From the NCBI GenBank assembly GCA_016215315.1, contig JACRKG010000048.1, forward strand, positions 1 through 60,103: DNA of 60,103 bases, written 5' to 3'. Positions 42,665 through 54,400 of the stretch are shown here, piece by piece. The stretch is from Candidatus Woesearchaeota archaeon (GTDB lineage: Archaea; Nanobdellota; Nanobdellia; Woesearchaeales; ARS49). Position 1 is the first letter of the stretch. The number at the start of each line of letters is the position of its first letter. The notes beneath the pieces were generated by a model. The model ran no database searches, was not told where the DNA came from, and saw only the letters and a list, made by a program, of their open reading frames with translations. The translations under genes and the position numbers were made by a program.

Positions 42665-42829
42665 ATGTATAATGATATAATATTATTGGTTATCGCGGGT
42701 TTGTCTGCGTTATATTTATATTTAAGACATACAGAGAACAAACAACCAGTACCCTTGAATAGTTATGATAAAGAAATTAATGAAATACTTAATAAAGAGG
42801 AGCACAAAGTTAAAGGTAGATTCGAGTAA
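42665..42829 (+). CDS. 54-residue membrane-anchored small protein
   Basis: A short ORF with an N-terminal membrane segment (about 4-20, ILLVIAGLSALYLYL), then RHTENKQPVP and a charged amphipathic tail ending GRFE. GTTAATAAATCC about 25 nt before the ATG is a plausible TATA box for a leaderless start. It overlaps the first 65 nt of the HAD gene in another frame. It may be a membrane anchor or regulator for the chaperone group; function unknown. Confidence 0.5.
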   Translation: MYNDIILLVIAGLSALYLYLRHTENKQPVPLNSYDKEINEILNKEEHKVKGRFE

Positions 42830-43478
42830 ACTAATTCTCTTTGACGTAGACCAAACATTGATAAAAGTTTTTTCGTTTCACGAAAAAGCACTAGAAAAAA
42901 CTTTCAAAGAAAATTTTTCAGTAAAAGCGAGTTATTTTGATGTGGATTTTGAAGGAAGAAGATTTGCGGATGTAATTAAAGAAATAGGAAAAAAACACAA
43001 CCTAGATCTAAGCGAAGAAGAAATTCTAAAATTTATTAACGACTACTCGCAAAATTTCGAAGAAATTTTGCCGGGCAATATTGAAAAATACATTCTTCCC
43101 GGGGCAAAAGAATTAGTTCAAGAATTAAGCAAAAAACACACTTTAGGAATAATCACCGGAAGCACAGAAAAAGTTGGCAGTGAAATACTAAAGAGGTCAA
43201 AACTTTATGATTACTTTAAAGTTTTTTGCTTCAGTAATGAAGCAAAAAACAGGGCTGAAATGGTTGCTAAAGCAATAAAAAAAGCACAAAACTATGATTT
43301 CAGCGAAGCAATAGTTATTGGCGACAGCACTAATGACATAACTAGCGCGCAAGCAAATCATTTAAGAGTTATTTCGGTAAACACAGGGCACCACACAAAA
43401 GAGAAACTTTTAAAACATCATCCTGATTTATTTGTTAAAACATTAGAAGATAAAAAAATATTGGAGTTCTTAAAATGA
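42765..43478 (+). CDS. HAD-family phosphatase
   Basis: The 237-residue protein has HAD motif [11 protein letters not shown] (nucleophile Asp), motif [13 protein letters not shown], a Lys in motif III, and motif [14 protein letters not shown], with a helical cap between I and II, as in phosphoglycolate phosphatase-like enzymes. The first 20 residues overlap the small upstream ORF, so the true start may be the ATG at 42780. Its stop overlaps the dnaJ ATG by 4 nt. Substrate unknown. Confidence 0.82.
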   Translation: MIKKLMKYLIKRSTKLKVDSSKLILFDVDQTLIKVFSFHEKALEKTFKENFSVKASYFDVDFEGRRFADVIKEIGKKHNLDLSEEEILKFINDYSQNFEEILPGNIEKYILPGAKELVQELSKKHTLGIITGSTEKVGSEILKRSKLYDYFKVFCFSNEAKNRAEMVAKAIKKAQNYDFSEAIVIGDSTNDITSAQANHLRVISVNTGHHTKEKLLKHHPDLFVKTLEDKKILEFLK

Positions 43479-44551
43479 CAAAAGATTACTATAAAATATT
43501 GGGTGTGGATAAAAATACTTCTAAAGAAGACATAAAAAAAGCGTACAAGCAATTAGCAAAGAAATTTCATCCAGACATAAACAAAGCTCCCGACGCTCAA
43601 GAAAAATTTAAAGAAATCAGCGAAGCAGCAGCAGTACTAACTGACGACAAGAAAAAACAACAATACGACCAATACGGAACTGCAGATTTTGGTGGCGGAG
43701 GTTTTAATTATCAAGATTTTGCTTCAGGAGCTGATTTCAGCGACATATTTGAAGACTTATTATCCGGATTTGGATTTAATTTCAGTGGGGGAAGAAGAAG
43801 CAGAACAAAACCCGGAAATGATTTATTAGCAGAAACTCACGTCACACTAGAAGAAGTAGCAACTGGAGTAACTAAAGAAATAAAATTCAAAACACTAGTA
43901 ATGTGCGAAGAATGCAATGGTTTAGGAGGCACAGGAATACAAACTTGTGAATCATGCAACGGAGCTGGAAGTGTTAGAAAAACTCAAAGAACTCCTTTTG
44001 GAATGTTTTCAACAAGCACAACATGTTCTGACTGTCATGGTTCAGGTAAAGAAATGAAAGAAGCCTGCACTAATTGCGATGGTGAAGGAAGAATAAAAGA
44101 TAACAAAACTGTAAAAGTAAAAATACCTGAAGGAGTAGAAGATAATACAAGATTGAGAGTTCAAGAAGCGGGCGAAGCAGGTGAAGCAGGAGCACCAGCA
44201 GGAGATTTATATGTTATAGTTCACGTTCAAGAACATGAAACATTCGAGCGCAGAGATAATGATTTATGGATAAATAAAGAAGTACCTTTTGCAATAGCAT
44301 GCTTAGGCGGAGAAATGGAAGTACCAACACTAATTGATGGGAACACAAAACTAAAAATACCTGCAGGAACAGAAGACGAAACAGTATTGAGATTAAAAGG
44401 CAAAGGTTTGCCAAGTATGAGATGGACTGGCAGAGGAGACCAAAACATAAAAATCAGCATAGAAGTACCAAAAAAATTAAACAAAAAACAAAAAGAATTA
44501 CTAGAAGAATTCCAAAAAAGTCTAGGAAAAAAGAAAGGTTGGTTCTTCTAA
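43475..44551 (+). CDS. dnaJ: chaperone DnaJ (Hsp40)
   Basis: This 358-residue type I DnaJ has a J domain [21 protein letters not shown] with KKFHPDINK (HPD), a Gly/Phe-rich region (about 70-110), four CxxCxGxG-type zinc repeats ([32 protein letters not shown]) and two beta-barrel client domains. It stimulates DnaK ATPase. It is co-transcribed with the HAD gene and ends in a hairpin. Confidence 0.96.
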   Translation: MTKDYYKILGVDKNTSKEDIKKAYKQLAKKFHPDINKAPDAQEKFKEISEAAAVLTDDKKKQQYDQYGTADFGGGGFNYQDFASGADFSDIFEDLLSGFGFNFSGGRRSRTKPGNDLLAETHVTLEEVATGVTKEIKFKTLVMCEECNGLGGTGIQTCESCNGAGSVRKTQRTPFGMFSTSTTCSDCHGSGKEMKEACTNCDGEGRIKDNKTVKVKIPEGVEDNTRLRVQEAGEAGEAGAPAGDLYVIVHVQEHETFERRDNDLWINKEVPFAIACLGGEMEVPTLIDGNTKLKIPAGTEDETVLRLKGKGLPSMRWTGRGDQNIKISIEVPKKLNKKQKELLEEFQKSLGKKKGWFF

Positions 44552-44569
44552 CTTTTGCTTCGCAAAAGT
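44551..44569 (+). terminator. hairpin directly after dnaJ
   Basis: ACTTTTGC-ttc-GCAAAAGT, starting at the last base of the stop codon. It belongs to the dispersed (A)nTTTTGC hairpin group seen at 110 and 28288. Confidence 0.55.
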
Positions 44570-44676
44570 CATAACATAAAACAAATCATTTCAATATGTT
44601 TTGAAAACATTATGTTTTAGAAACATACAGTTTTTGAATAGAAAGATTTAAATATTCGGCTATGAAAGATTATCTT

Positions 44677-46065
44677 ATGAAGCCGAACTTTTTGAATAGA
44701 ACTGAAGAAATGAATTTTCTAAAAGAGTCATATAACAAAAAAGGTTTTCAGTTCCTTGTTTTTTATGGTAGAAGAAGAGTTGGAAAAAGCGAGTTATTGA
44801 CAAATTTCTGTGTAAGTAAACCAAGTCTATATTTTTTGGCAAACACTAGAGGCACTCGGCAAAATATAGAAAGATTAACTGAACTTGCTGCAAAGCACTT
44901 CGGTGATTTTAAGCCAGAATTAAAGAATTTTCATGAATTCTTTGAATACCTCATTAATAAAACTAAAAATGAAAGATTTATTGTTTGTATTGATGAATTT
45001 TCTTATTTATTAGAAAAAGACCCCGATTTAGCTTCAGATTTTCAAATAATAATTGATATGTTATTAAAAAAATCAAACCTAATGTTAATATTATGTGGTT
45101 CTAGCATTAGTATGATGGAAAAAGGCGTTTTAAGCGCAAAAAGTCCTTTATATGGAAGACGAACAGGGCAATGGAAAGTAAACCCTTTTAAAATAAAAGA
45201 AGTTTATAAATATTTTAAAGAAATTGATTTTGAAGATTTTGTAAAAATCTATTGTATTTTTAGTAACATTCCAGCTTATTTTTTGGTTTATGATAAAAAC
45301 AAAAATATTTTCTTAAATATTCATGAAAAAATTTTATCAAAAGGAGCCGTTCTTTATCGCGAAGGTGAATTTTTACTAAAAGAGGAACTTAAAGAACCTG
45401 ATACTTACTTTGATATATTAAAAGCAATTTCAAACGTTCCAAAACCATCAAAAATTGCCAACCAGGCCGCAGTCAACCAAAAAGATTTGCCAAAATACAC
45501 AAAAAATCTTCTTTCTATTGAACTAGTTGAAAAAGTAAACCCCCCAACAGTAAAAAAAGAAAAAACAAAAACCACCTTTTATTTTATAAAAGATAACTTC
45601 ATAAATTTCTGGTTTAAGTTCGTTTATCCAAATATTTCATTATTAGAGGAGGGAAGAAACGAAGAAATTCTTTCATTAATAAAAAATAATTTTGAAGAAT
45701 ATATTAGTAAACTTTTTGAAAATTTTTGCAAAAAAATTATCGAAGAAAAAATAATTTTTGAACATACTAATTTCACTAAAATTAGCAAGTGGTGGCAAAA
45801 AGATAAAGAAATTGATATCATTGCATTAAATCAAGACTCAAAAGAAATCCTTTTTTGTGAATTTAAGTGGAAAGAAAATGTTAATGCTGAAGAAATAATG
45901 AAAGAACTAATTGAAAAAACCAAATTTGTTGAATGGAACAATAATTCAAGAAAAGAAAGTTTTGCCATTTTTGCTAAATCATTCAAGAAAAAAATTAAAG
46001 AATTTAACAATAAAACAATTTATTGTTTTGATTTAAAAGATTTAGAAAAAATGCTGAAAAATTAA
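44677..46065 (+). CDS. archaeal ATPase with C-terminal nuclease-like domain (DUF234 type)
   Basis: The product has 462 residues from the ATG at 44677, which has TTTAAATA 23-30 nt upstream; an ATG 15 nt earlier is too close to that box. It has Walker A YGRRRVGKSELL, Walker B FIVCIDEFSYL, a helical and winged-helix middle (PSKIANQAAVNQKDLPKYTKNL), and a C-terminal restriction-like core EIDIIALN...EILFCEFKW fitting the D-ExK pattern. This is the archaeal ATPase/DUF234 group, expanded in archaea, with unknown role. It appears monocistronic. Confidence 0.83.
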   Translation: MKPNFLNRTEEMNFLKESYNKKGFQFLVFYGRRRVGKSELLTNFCVSKPSLYFLANTRGTRQNIERLTELAAKHFGDFKPELKNFHEFFEYLINKTKNERFIVCIDEFSYLLEKDPDLASDFQIIIDMLLKKSNLMLILCGSSISMMEKGVLSAKSPLYGRRTGQWKVNPFKIKEVYKYFKEIDFEDFVKIYCIFSNIPAYFLVYDKNKNIFLNIHEKILSKGAVLYREGEFLLKEELKEPDTYFDILKAISNVPKPSKIANQAAVNQKDLPKYTKNLLSIELVEKVNPPTVKKEKTKTTFYFIKDNFINFWFKFVYPNISLLEEGRNEEILSLIKNNFEEYISKLFENFCKKIIEEKIIFEHTNFTKISKWWQKDKEIDIIALNQDSKEILFCEFKWKENVNAEEIMKELIEKTKFVEWNNNSRKESFAIFAKSFKKKIKEFNNKTIYCFDLKDLEKMLKN

Positions 46066-46100
46066 GCAAGTTTTATAAGAAAACAACTCAATATTAACTT

Positions 46101-46655
46101 ATGAACTTTTCCAAAAAAGAATTGCAAGACTTAGGCAAAGCATGGTTATTAATCAGTTTAGCTTTTGCAATAGTTTTTAGAAAGGTAGGAATAAGTTTTT
46201 ATGAAGTATTCTTGCTTTCAGCACTAACAGTCGGTTTAGGATTTTTATTGCATGAATTGGCTCACAAATTTGTTGCACAAAAGTATGGTTATTGGGCTGA
46301 ATTTAGAAGTGATGATAAAATGTTATTGCTTGCTTTCTTAATGAGTTTTTTTGGTTTCGTCTTTGCAGCTCCCGGAGGAGTATTAATGCCTAGAATGGGC
46401 TTAAAGAAAGAAGGAATAGTTGCACTTGCAGGACCAGCAACAAACGTTTTATTATCATTAATATTTTTTGGTTTAAATTATTGGCAACCTAACTACATTT
46501 TTTCTTTTGGGCTTTACATTAACAGTTTTTTAGCAATTTTTAATTTAATTCCTTTCCCAAGTTTTGATGGTCAGAAAATCTTTCAATGGAACAAAATCGT
46601 TTGGGGTGTTTCAGTAGTTATTGCCGGACTGGTTCTTTATGTTCCTCTCGCTTAA
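46101..46655 (+). CDS. M50-family membrane metalloprotease (site-2 protease-like)
   Basis: This 184-residue membrane protein has the zinc motif FLLHELAHKFVAQKYG inside a hydrophobic segment and FNLIPFPSFDGQKIF as the third-ligand region (NxxPxxxxDG-type). It is a minimal form of the site-2 protease family, with no PDZ or CBS domain. It starts 35 nt after the ATPase gene and is followed by an array of palindromes. Substrate unknown. Confidence 0.85.
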   Translation: MNFSKKELQDLGKAWLLISLAFAIVFRKVGISFYEVFLLSALTVGLGFLLHELAHKFVAQKYGYWAEFRSDDKMLLLAFLMSFFGFVFAAPGGVLMPRMGLKKEGIVALAGPATNVLLSLIFFGLNYWQPNYIFSFGLYINSFLAIFNLIPFPSFDGQKIFQWNKIVWGVSVVIAGLVLYVPLA

Positions 46656-46680
46656 AAAACACCAAAAATTACTTACCATC

Positions 46681-46798
46681 TTGTTCGGTTAACCGAACAA
46701 AACAGGCCGTTTTTGTTCGGAGTGTCGAACAAAAACATATTCTATTGTGCAATTAATACAAAGTTTGTATTAATTGCATCGGTATTGACAATACTGAT
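46681..46798. repeat. array of four consecutive inverted repeats
   Basis: The array contains: (1) TTGTTCGGTTAACCGAACAA, a perfect 20-bp palindrome (46681-46700); (2) GTTTTTGTTCG/CGAACAAAAAC, 11-bp arms with a 6-nt loop (46709-46736); (3) TGCAATTAATACAAA/TTTGTATTAATTGCA, 15-bp perfect arms around one base (46748-46778); (4) ATCGGTATT/AATACTGAT with a GAC loop (46778-46798). They fill the M50-cysS gap. Confidence 0.85.
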
Positions 46799-46800
46799 AG

Positions 46801-46923
46801 GTTTATAAAGGACCGGGATTCACAATGCCTATATTTAAAAGTTAAAAAATAAATTATTCTTAAAATTTATCACATAATCCTAATCCGAAAACTTTAAAAG
46901 ACCGCCCAGTATTTCTCACAATC
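46801..46923 (+). promoter_or_regulatory. two TATA-like promoters before cysS
   Basis: GTTTATAAAGGACCG (about 46800-46814) precedes an ATG at 46824 that opens a six-residue ORF (MPIFKS). A second, similar block ACTTTAAAAGACCG (about 46889-46902) precedes the cysS ATG at 46924 by about 25-30 nt. Both blocks end TCACAAT(C)ATG, so the promoter seems duplicated. Confidence 0.5.
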
Positions 46924-48288
46924 ATGAAAGTCTACAACACATTATCAAGAAATAAAGAAGAACTTAAGCCTATTAAAGGCAAGCATGTTAATATGTTTGT
47001 GTGTGGGCCTACCGTTTATGATTTTTCTCATATTGGTCATGCAAAGAGTTATGTTCAATTTGATGTAGTTGTGAAATACTTGAGATGGAAGGGTTATGAT
47101 GTTTTTTACTTACAAAACATTACAGATATTGATGATAAAATAATTGATAGAGCTAATGAACTAAAAGTCGATCCATTAAAATTAGCAAAACAATATGAAG
47201 AAGAATATTACGAAGACATGACTTCTTTAAAAGTTTCTGCAGTTAACAAGTATGCAAGAGCTACCGATTATATTCCCGAAATTATTAACCAAGTAAAAAG
47301 ACTTATTGAGAAAGGTGCTTATGAGACTAGCGATGGAGTTTATTATGATTTATCAAAATTTACTGAGTACGGAAAACTTTCTCACCAAAATATTGAAGAG
47401 CTAAAAAAACATCGTGTCGATCCTAATCCTGAAAAGAAAAGTCCTGGAGATTTTGTTTTATGGAAAAAAGCAAAACCTGGAGAACCAACTTGGGAAAGTC
47501 CTTGGGGTTTAGGAAGGCCAGGATGGCATATTGAAGATACTGCAATTACTGAAAAATTCTTTACTTCAAATTATGATATTCATGGCGGAGGAATGGATTT
47601 AATATTTCCTCATCATGAAGCAGAAATTGCTCAAATGGAATTAATTTCAGGAAAACCACCATTAGCTAAGTACTGGTTGCATAATGGTTTCTTAAGAGTT
47701 AATGGCGAAAAAATGAGCAAAAGCTTAGGCAACTTCACAACAATAAGAGATGCATTAAAAAAGTACAAACCAGAAGTATTACGTTATTTTTTCTTAAGCG
47801 TTCATTACAGAGGACCGATAGATTACACTCCCGTAAGTTTAGATCATGCACAAAACAGTTTACAAAGATTCCAAGACTTTATACTAAAACTACAAAACAT
47901 TGATAGAAAAGATGGAGAAGCTGCAACAGATTTATTGGTTGATGCAAAACAAGATTTTATTGACGCAATGGATGATGACTTTGATGTTTCTAGAGGATTA
48001 GCAAGTATTTTTGAATTAGTAAAAGAATGCAATAAATTAATTGATGATTTATCTCAAGAAGGAGCTAGAGAAATACTGGATTTCTTAGAAGACGTGAACA
48101 AAGTGCTTGACGTATTTAGTTTTGAAAAAGAATTCTTAAGTGAGGATATTCAAAAATTAGTTGATGAAAGAGAACTTGCAAGAAAGAAAAAAGATTTCAA
48201 AAAAGCAGATGAAATAAGAGAGAGATTAAAACTATTGGAAGTTGTTCTAGAAGATACGCCTGAAGGAGTCAGGTGGAAAAAGGCGTAG
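46924..48288 (+). CDS. cysS: cysteinyl-tRNA synthetase
   Basis: The 454-residue class I synthetase has CGPTVYDFSHIGHAKSYV with the HIGH motif and a zinc Cys, NITDIDDKII, the GWHIEDTA / FPHHEAEIAQ zinc and substrate region, and KMSKSLGNF. It attaches Cys to tRNA-Cys. Length and domains are normal. The start follows a TATA box at leaderless spacing. Confidence 0.97.
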   Translation: MKVYNTLSRNKEELKPIKGKHVNMFVCGPTVYDFSHIGHAKSYVQFDVVVKYLRWKGYDVFYLQNITDIDDKIIDRANELKVDPLKLAKQYEEEYYEDMTSLKVSAVNKYARATDYIPEIINQVKRLIEKGAYETSDGVYYDLSKFTEYGKLSHQNIEELKKHRVDPNPEKKSPGDFVLWKKAKPGEPTWESPWGLGRPGWHIEDTAITEKFFTSNYDIHGGGMDLIFPHHEAEIAQMELISGKPPLAKYWLHNGFLRVNGEKMSKSLGNFTTIRDALKKYKPEVLRYFFLSVHYRGPIDYTPVSLDHAQNSLQRFQDFILKLQNIDRKDGEAATDLLVDAKQDFIDAMDDDFDVSRGLASIFELVKECNKLIDDLSQEGAREILDFLEDVNKVLDVFSFEKEFLSEDIQKLVDERELARKKKDFKKADEIRERLKLLEVVLEDTPEGVRWKKA

Positions 48289-48309
48289 AGTTCGTAATTC
48301 GGGTGATTA

Positions 48310-48499
48310 GTTAACAACTTTTCTGCACATTTTAATTTTCTTAAATTTTCTCCTAGCCGAACGCTTGCTATGTGTGCCAGATTTGTTTTATTTTGCCCTT
48401 AGCGTTCGGAACATTGACACCGCTGCTGCGGAAATTGATAAAAAAATTAAAGAGCTCTTTATGTGCACACGAATAACTTTTTAACTTTTTTATCATCTG
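48310..48499. repeat. family B-related repeat with nested inverted repeats
   Basis: It contains CCGAACGCT...AGCGTTCGG, CCGctgctgCGG, AAAGAGCTCTTTATGTGCAC and TTATCATCTGTTAAC, blocks shared with family B copies, although the order is mixed. No gene is seen in this gap between convergent cysS and the giant gene. Confidence 0.5.
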
Positions 48500-51400
48500 T
48501 TAACTAAATATTCTTCCAACAGCTCTGCCAAAAGAATCGTAAATTAAACCGTCAGGTGGTGTGAAAAACCTTCCAGTAGTTAATGGTAGTGAAGCAACAC
48601 ATTGATTGTTAGAACAGACAGGGGTATTACCTGCACAAGCTTCTTCTAATTTACATATCGCATTTAGTATTATTTGTCGCCCTGAAGAGTGTGGCATTGT
48701 TACTCGTTCTCCACAATAATAATTTACTTTTTTATTACTATCACAACTATTTGGTATATTCACATTATTATTTGCTTTTACTCCACCATTAGATAATCTC
48801 GTGCAACTGTTAGCAGTTCTATCTAATTCTCCAACCGGTTCTCCAGTAGGTTTATTATTCCTGTCTAATTTTACACAAGGATTTTGGCAATGTCCATAAG
48901 CGGAATTTGCAGGATCAAAACCGAATTCTGCCGGAGCAGGATCGAATACACAAACTTCTGAACCTTGACAATAATCATCCTTTTCGCAAACGTACACTGA
49001 ATTTCTCAATCTTGCATCAGATGGTAAGTCTGCAGCAAAATCGTCACAATAAACTAATGTTTTTTCTTTTGTTGCAGGCGCATTTCCAACACACCAATTG
49101 CTATATCCAATAATATCTCTTTCTCTTGCACCCAGATCATCAACTGCAGTTGCAGCGGTCGCGCCAGGATTTATTAAGTAGAATTCTCTAGCTTTAACTC
49201 CAGAATAAATTCCATTTCTATAATCTTCACAATGCTGAGCAACAACATTTTTTCCTTCCTGCACAAATATTCTTCCACCTTGACAAGGAGTTGTTGTTAT
49301 AGGTTTTATTGGTTCTTCAGGAACGCAATAGCCTCCTTTAGCACCACTAAAAGTTTGAGGGTGTTGTTGAGGTGCACAATTCATAGCTCCAGGACAATCT
49401 TTTTGTTTTCTACATAAATAATTAGCAGTTTTTGTACCACTATTAGTATCCGTTATTGTTTTTTGGTTTCCGCAATATACTTCATAATATTGCAAGTCAC
49501 TACAGTGATCTAAGTAAACATTTTCTCCATTATCTGTCAAAGTGTGCTCTCCACCTAAGAAAAATACAGAATCACCATATTCATCAATAAGATTTGAAGA
49601 CTTTATTCCATAACCTTTATCAGTACTTTGGAAATTAAATTCATAATTATTATCGCAATTTTCTGCTAAAATATTTGAAACTCGTAGAGTACCACCTAAG
49701 TTATCAATACTTTGCACTAATTCTCCTTGAGGACACTTGTCTGTTTGTACTGGATTAGGATTAAATGCACACATATTATTAATACACATTTTATCAGTTT
49801 CACAACTTGTTTCTCTAATACAAACAGGATAAACAAATTTATCGTCAATAATAACTGGAAGTCCTGCACTATCCTGTAATTCCCTCCAACCACAAGAATA
49901 CTCTGCAGTTTTATCATTAGAAGCACATTGTGGAGTAATTTTTTGTCCTCTGATAGTTAGCTCTTGTTGCCCACTTTGAGAATTCCAACTTGATTCACAT
50001 TCTCCATCTAATGCATAAGCCACTGCTCTTGAAACTCCACCAGTATCAGATTGATCAAAGCAAGGATCTTGTTTGCCAGAAATTCTTGAATCACTCGGAG
50101 CTATTCCTGGAATGCTTAATTGCACTGGTGGTGTTATAACAATTGGTGGGAAATCAAAAGTTTTAACGCCAGGAAGAATATTGCCCGATGTTACTGTTAA
50201 TGTTCCTGCTTGGGGTATTACTATTTTTCCAGTTTCAGGACTATTTGAAAATGTTAAAGTTGTCGTGAATTTTCCGCTATTTGCACTTGTTTCTCTTGCT
50301 TTTACAGTTCCAATATTATTTCCATCAAAAACAAGATTTACATCAACTTCTTCAATAACATCAGGATCATTATTAGCACTCGGTCTTTCAACGACAATTT
50401 CTATGCCATTGCTCATCAGATTAATTGAAATACTTTCAAGCGGAGCAGGCACAGGTATTGGCGTTGGTGTCGGCTGTGGAGTTGGAGCTGGTTGCTCAGT
50501 TGATGGCGGAACATCTGTGGTTTGTATTGTATAAGTTGCAGTAGTGCCTTTAATATTTATAGAAATTATTTTTCCAACATCTTCATTTGTAATTTGTAAG
50601 CCTTGACCAGCATCTAAAGGTCCTTGAGCATCTTCATTAACTCCTTCATAAAGATTTTCTCCTGGTTGATAATCGGGTAAGAAACTCCATTCTTTGAATT
50701 CAATTAGTGCTCTGAAAACTCCTGTATTTTCTCCAGTTTCTACTGCTTTTGCAGTGTATTCTTGACCATTGAATGTAAAAGTGAAAGTTAGTTCGTCTTT
50801 TGCCGAAAGTTGCGTGTTGCTTAAACTGTGAGTGATTTCTATTGCTATTCCTTTAGCATCTGTTCTTGGTGTTATTGTTATTTGTTGCGGTCCGAAACCA
50901 ATTTCTGGACCTACAGGTGTTGATGCTGGCGCAGCAGGTAGTTGATAAGTTGTGCTGCCATCTTTGTAAACTATTCTTAGCAATCCGCCATTTGTGTATA
51001 TGTTATCTGTCCATTCTTGTTCTAGCGGCGCAGTTTGCAAACCCGTGAATAAACTAAAGAATCCTGTGAAAAAGTTTAATATTTTATTTGTTCCTTTGTG
51101 CACTGCATACGTTGTTGTGCTAGGTTGGTACTCTGGCAAGAAAGACCACTCTTTTACTTCTATTAATGCTTCAAAAATACCTGAATTTATTTCTGTTTCT
51201 ATTGCATCAAAGTTTTGTCTTCTATTTTCTGCATCAACCCAAACTGAAAAAGTTATTGTATCTTCTTTTGAAGAATCATAAAGCGAAAGCATTTCATGAT
51301 CATCAATTACAACTTTAAATCCGTGTTTGCCGTCGGTTCTTGGTGTTATAGTTATTGTTGGTGTTGGTACTGGTTGTAATGGTTGAGATGGTTGTGTTTG

Positions 51401-54400
51401 TGGTGTAGGAACTGTGTATACTTCTGTTGAACTTATCCCTGTGACAGTTATTTTATCTCCTTCGCTGATAGTTAATGATAATTTGGGTAAAGATATTGTT
51501 GCAGCACCAAATCCCGTGATTGATAATACTGCATAAGTTGTCAGATCATCAGAATTATAATCAGGTAAAAAGGTAAATTCATAATTCAACTCCAACTCTC
51601 CTTCAAATACTCCAGGACTTGTTTCTTGCAAATTAAATTGTTGTGCTACTCCTTTCACTTCAACATTTACTAAGAAAGAACCTTTCCCGGCAGAAGCAGG
51701 ATGTTCTACTTTTAGTATTACATTATTATCTGTAGGATTCAATTTTCTGAAAGAGATTATTGGAGCAGGTGTAGTGAGTGTTGGTGAAATAGCTTGTTGT
51801 GGTGCAGAAATTGGTTGTTGAACTGGAGAAGGTGCAGGAGCAAAAGCTTTTGTAAGATCTGCTGATTTAATAGTATACCTTCCATTTATAGTACCACTGA
51901 AAACTAATTCTTTTTCTTTGTCAAAAAAAGATAATTCTACTTCATTGGATTGTGTTCTTGTATTTTTAGGTACAAATTTTACTACTTGTTCAAAAGTTCC
52001 ATCAGATTCTCTTTGTGAAATAAGCAGTACGCCCTCAAACCTAACAGTATTAGGCTCACATCTAGGATTACCTGATCCACCACACCCATAATCTTGACCT
52101 TTAACATTCATTTCCAACCTAACAGAATTAACGCTTTGAGGCGCTGCTACTACAACTTTAATTCCTTCAGTAACATCCTCAAACCTAATGCTTGTTGTTG
52201 AAGGATATTGAGGCTGTGGTGCAGGAGTCGATACTGGTAATTGAGTTGTTGACTGTTGTGGTAAACTTGGAACTTGAGCAGTTGATGGTACTGGAATTGC
52301 GGGAGTTAGTGTTGTTGGAGTTGTTGGTTCACATAATGCAGCATAATCATAATTAACTCCTGGACGCATGTCAAAAGAGAATACTCCGCGATACATTTTT
52401 GTAGCAAGGTCTAAGTTAGCAAAAGTAGATTGTTCACTTTGTAAAATTCCATTTTCTTCTATTCTATATTTGTATCCTACTTTTTGAACATTATTATTGC
52501 TCGCATATTGATCTTTTATTTCAACATTTACTGTTAATTTATTTTGATTATTTGTTTGCGATAATGAAACTTCACAAGAATAAGTAACACCATTTTGTTC
52601 AATTGATGACACTGCGGGTGGTTGAGTTGGCGTTGCTTGTCCAGGAACTGTTGCAGTAATTGTTTTACATACATCTTTTGTGTCAGTTCTTCTGAGATTA
52701 ATACTTACTTGACCTGGTGTTAAACCGTTAACTTCTACAGTGAACATTCTGAAAGTTCTTTGATCACTCCAGTCGCCGTTTGGTGGTGCTGCAGGATTTA
52801 CCGGCACTACAAAAGTTGTTCCATCACTTTTTGTAACAAATAATTCTAAATTAATCTCATTAGGATATTTGTTCCAGTCAAGAACTCCCTGGCCTCCAAA
52901 ACTAAAACTAATTTTATTATCAGCGCCTACAGGGTTTAGCGTTCCAGGGCCGCCTTGTGTCCAATCATGATTTGCAAAATAATAAGTTGCTCTTCCAAAA
53001 GTATCAGAACAAGCTGCAACTGTTGGAACAGCGGGCGTTGGCTGAGGAATTTGTGCTGGTGCTTGCGTTTCTGGAGGCACTGTTATTTGTGGTGAAGTAA
53101 ATGTTTTTCCTTTATAATTTATTTCTATTGTAATTTGTCCTGCTTGAACATTTACTTGTGTTTCTTTTGTTGGTTGTCCATTAGCAAATGCTCTGCCTGT
53201 TATTATTGAAAAACCAGCGAGTATCGACCATCCAGTTGTTGGGTATAAATTTTTTACTGCCAAACCAGTTCCTCCTAATGAGTTTGTTGGTGCGCCATAA
53301 TTATACAATAAATTGTGTTCAAAAGTTCCATCATCTGCATTTGTTTCTAAGAATACTAAACCTTGGTATTCTACATTATTTACTTTTATGTCTTGAACTA
53401 ATTGATCTTGTTGTCCTGGAGTGTTTTTGCACGGATCAATTATTCTTATTACAATACCTGCATCATTTGAAGATGGAGTAAAACTTACTTGGGGTTGCGT
53501 TGTGCAAGTGGGAACTGGTGCTGGTTGCGGTGCTGGAGTTGGAGATGGTTGAGGAACGGGTGTTGGAATGGGAGTTGGTACAGGAGCAGGTGTTTGTGCT
53601 GGAGTTGCAGGAATTGTTGGTGTTCCTATTGTTACTAGTTTTTCATAACATGCTTGATTTGCTCCTCTAGACAGAACTCTTAGCATTCCCCTACCCAAAT
53701 TTTGTCCTGCAAAATCTAATGTTGTTGTAAACATTCTTCCTTGAGCATTAGGATCATTTTCTGTATTACTTACTGGATCGTTATTCCAACCGTCATTAAG
53801 GTTTGCTTTTGGTTGGTTGGGATCTTTATCAAAATTTCCGGGACCTAAAAAATTAATTTGTTGACCTTGATCTGGAGTAAATATTATTGCAAAATCATTT
53901 CCTTTGAAAGCAATATTATTATATTTTAAGTGGAACATAAAATTTGTTGGTAACTTTGTTGTGTCTAATTCTTGCCAAGCATTATTCCAGAAATGGATAT
54001 CACCGCAAGTTATTTGAGGAGCAGTTTGTGCTTGTCCTTGAGCTGGAGCTGGTTGTGGTGCTGCGGCAGGCATTATATTGTTTAATTCACAGGCATTGTT
54101 TACTTTTTGTGTTATCCAGAATCCATGCACTTCATTAGCAGTGTCAGCTAATTTTTCATTGCCACAAACACCATTTTTTATTGTTATTGGAAGACTCGTT
54201 CCTTTGTAAACATCTCTTTTTGCTTGTTTATCATTCTTTACAAATTCTACTTTTTCATAAAAAACACAACAATCTTTTACTACTAATTTTTCTCCTTTTG
54301 GCGCTGCTGCGGTTGGTTTTTGTTCGGGTAATTTTTTTAACTTTTCACATTTACCTGGAGGAGTCATACACCTTCCTTCGCACTCGTTCACTTTTCTGTC

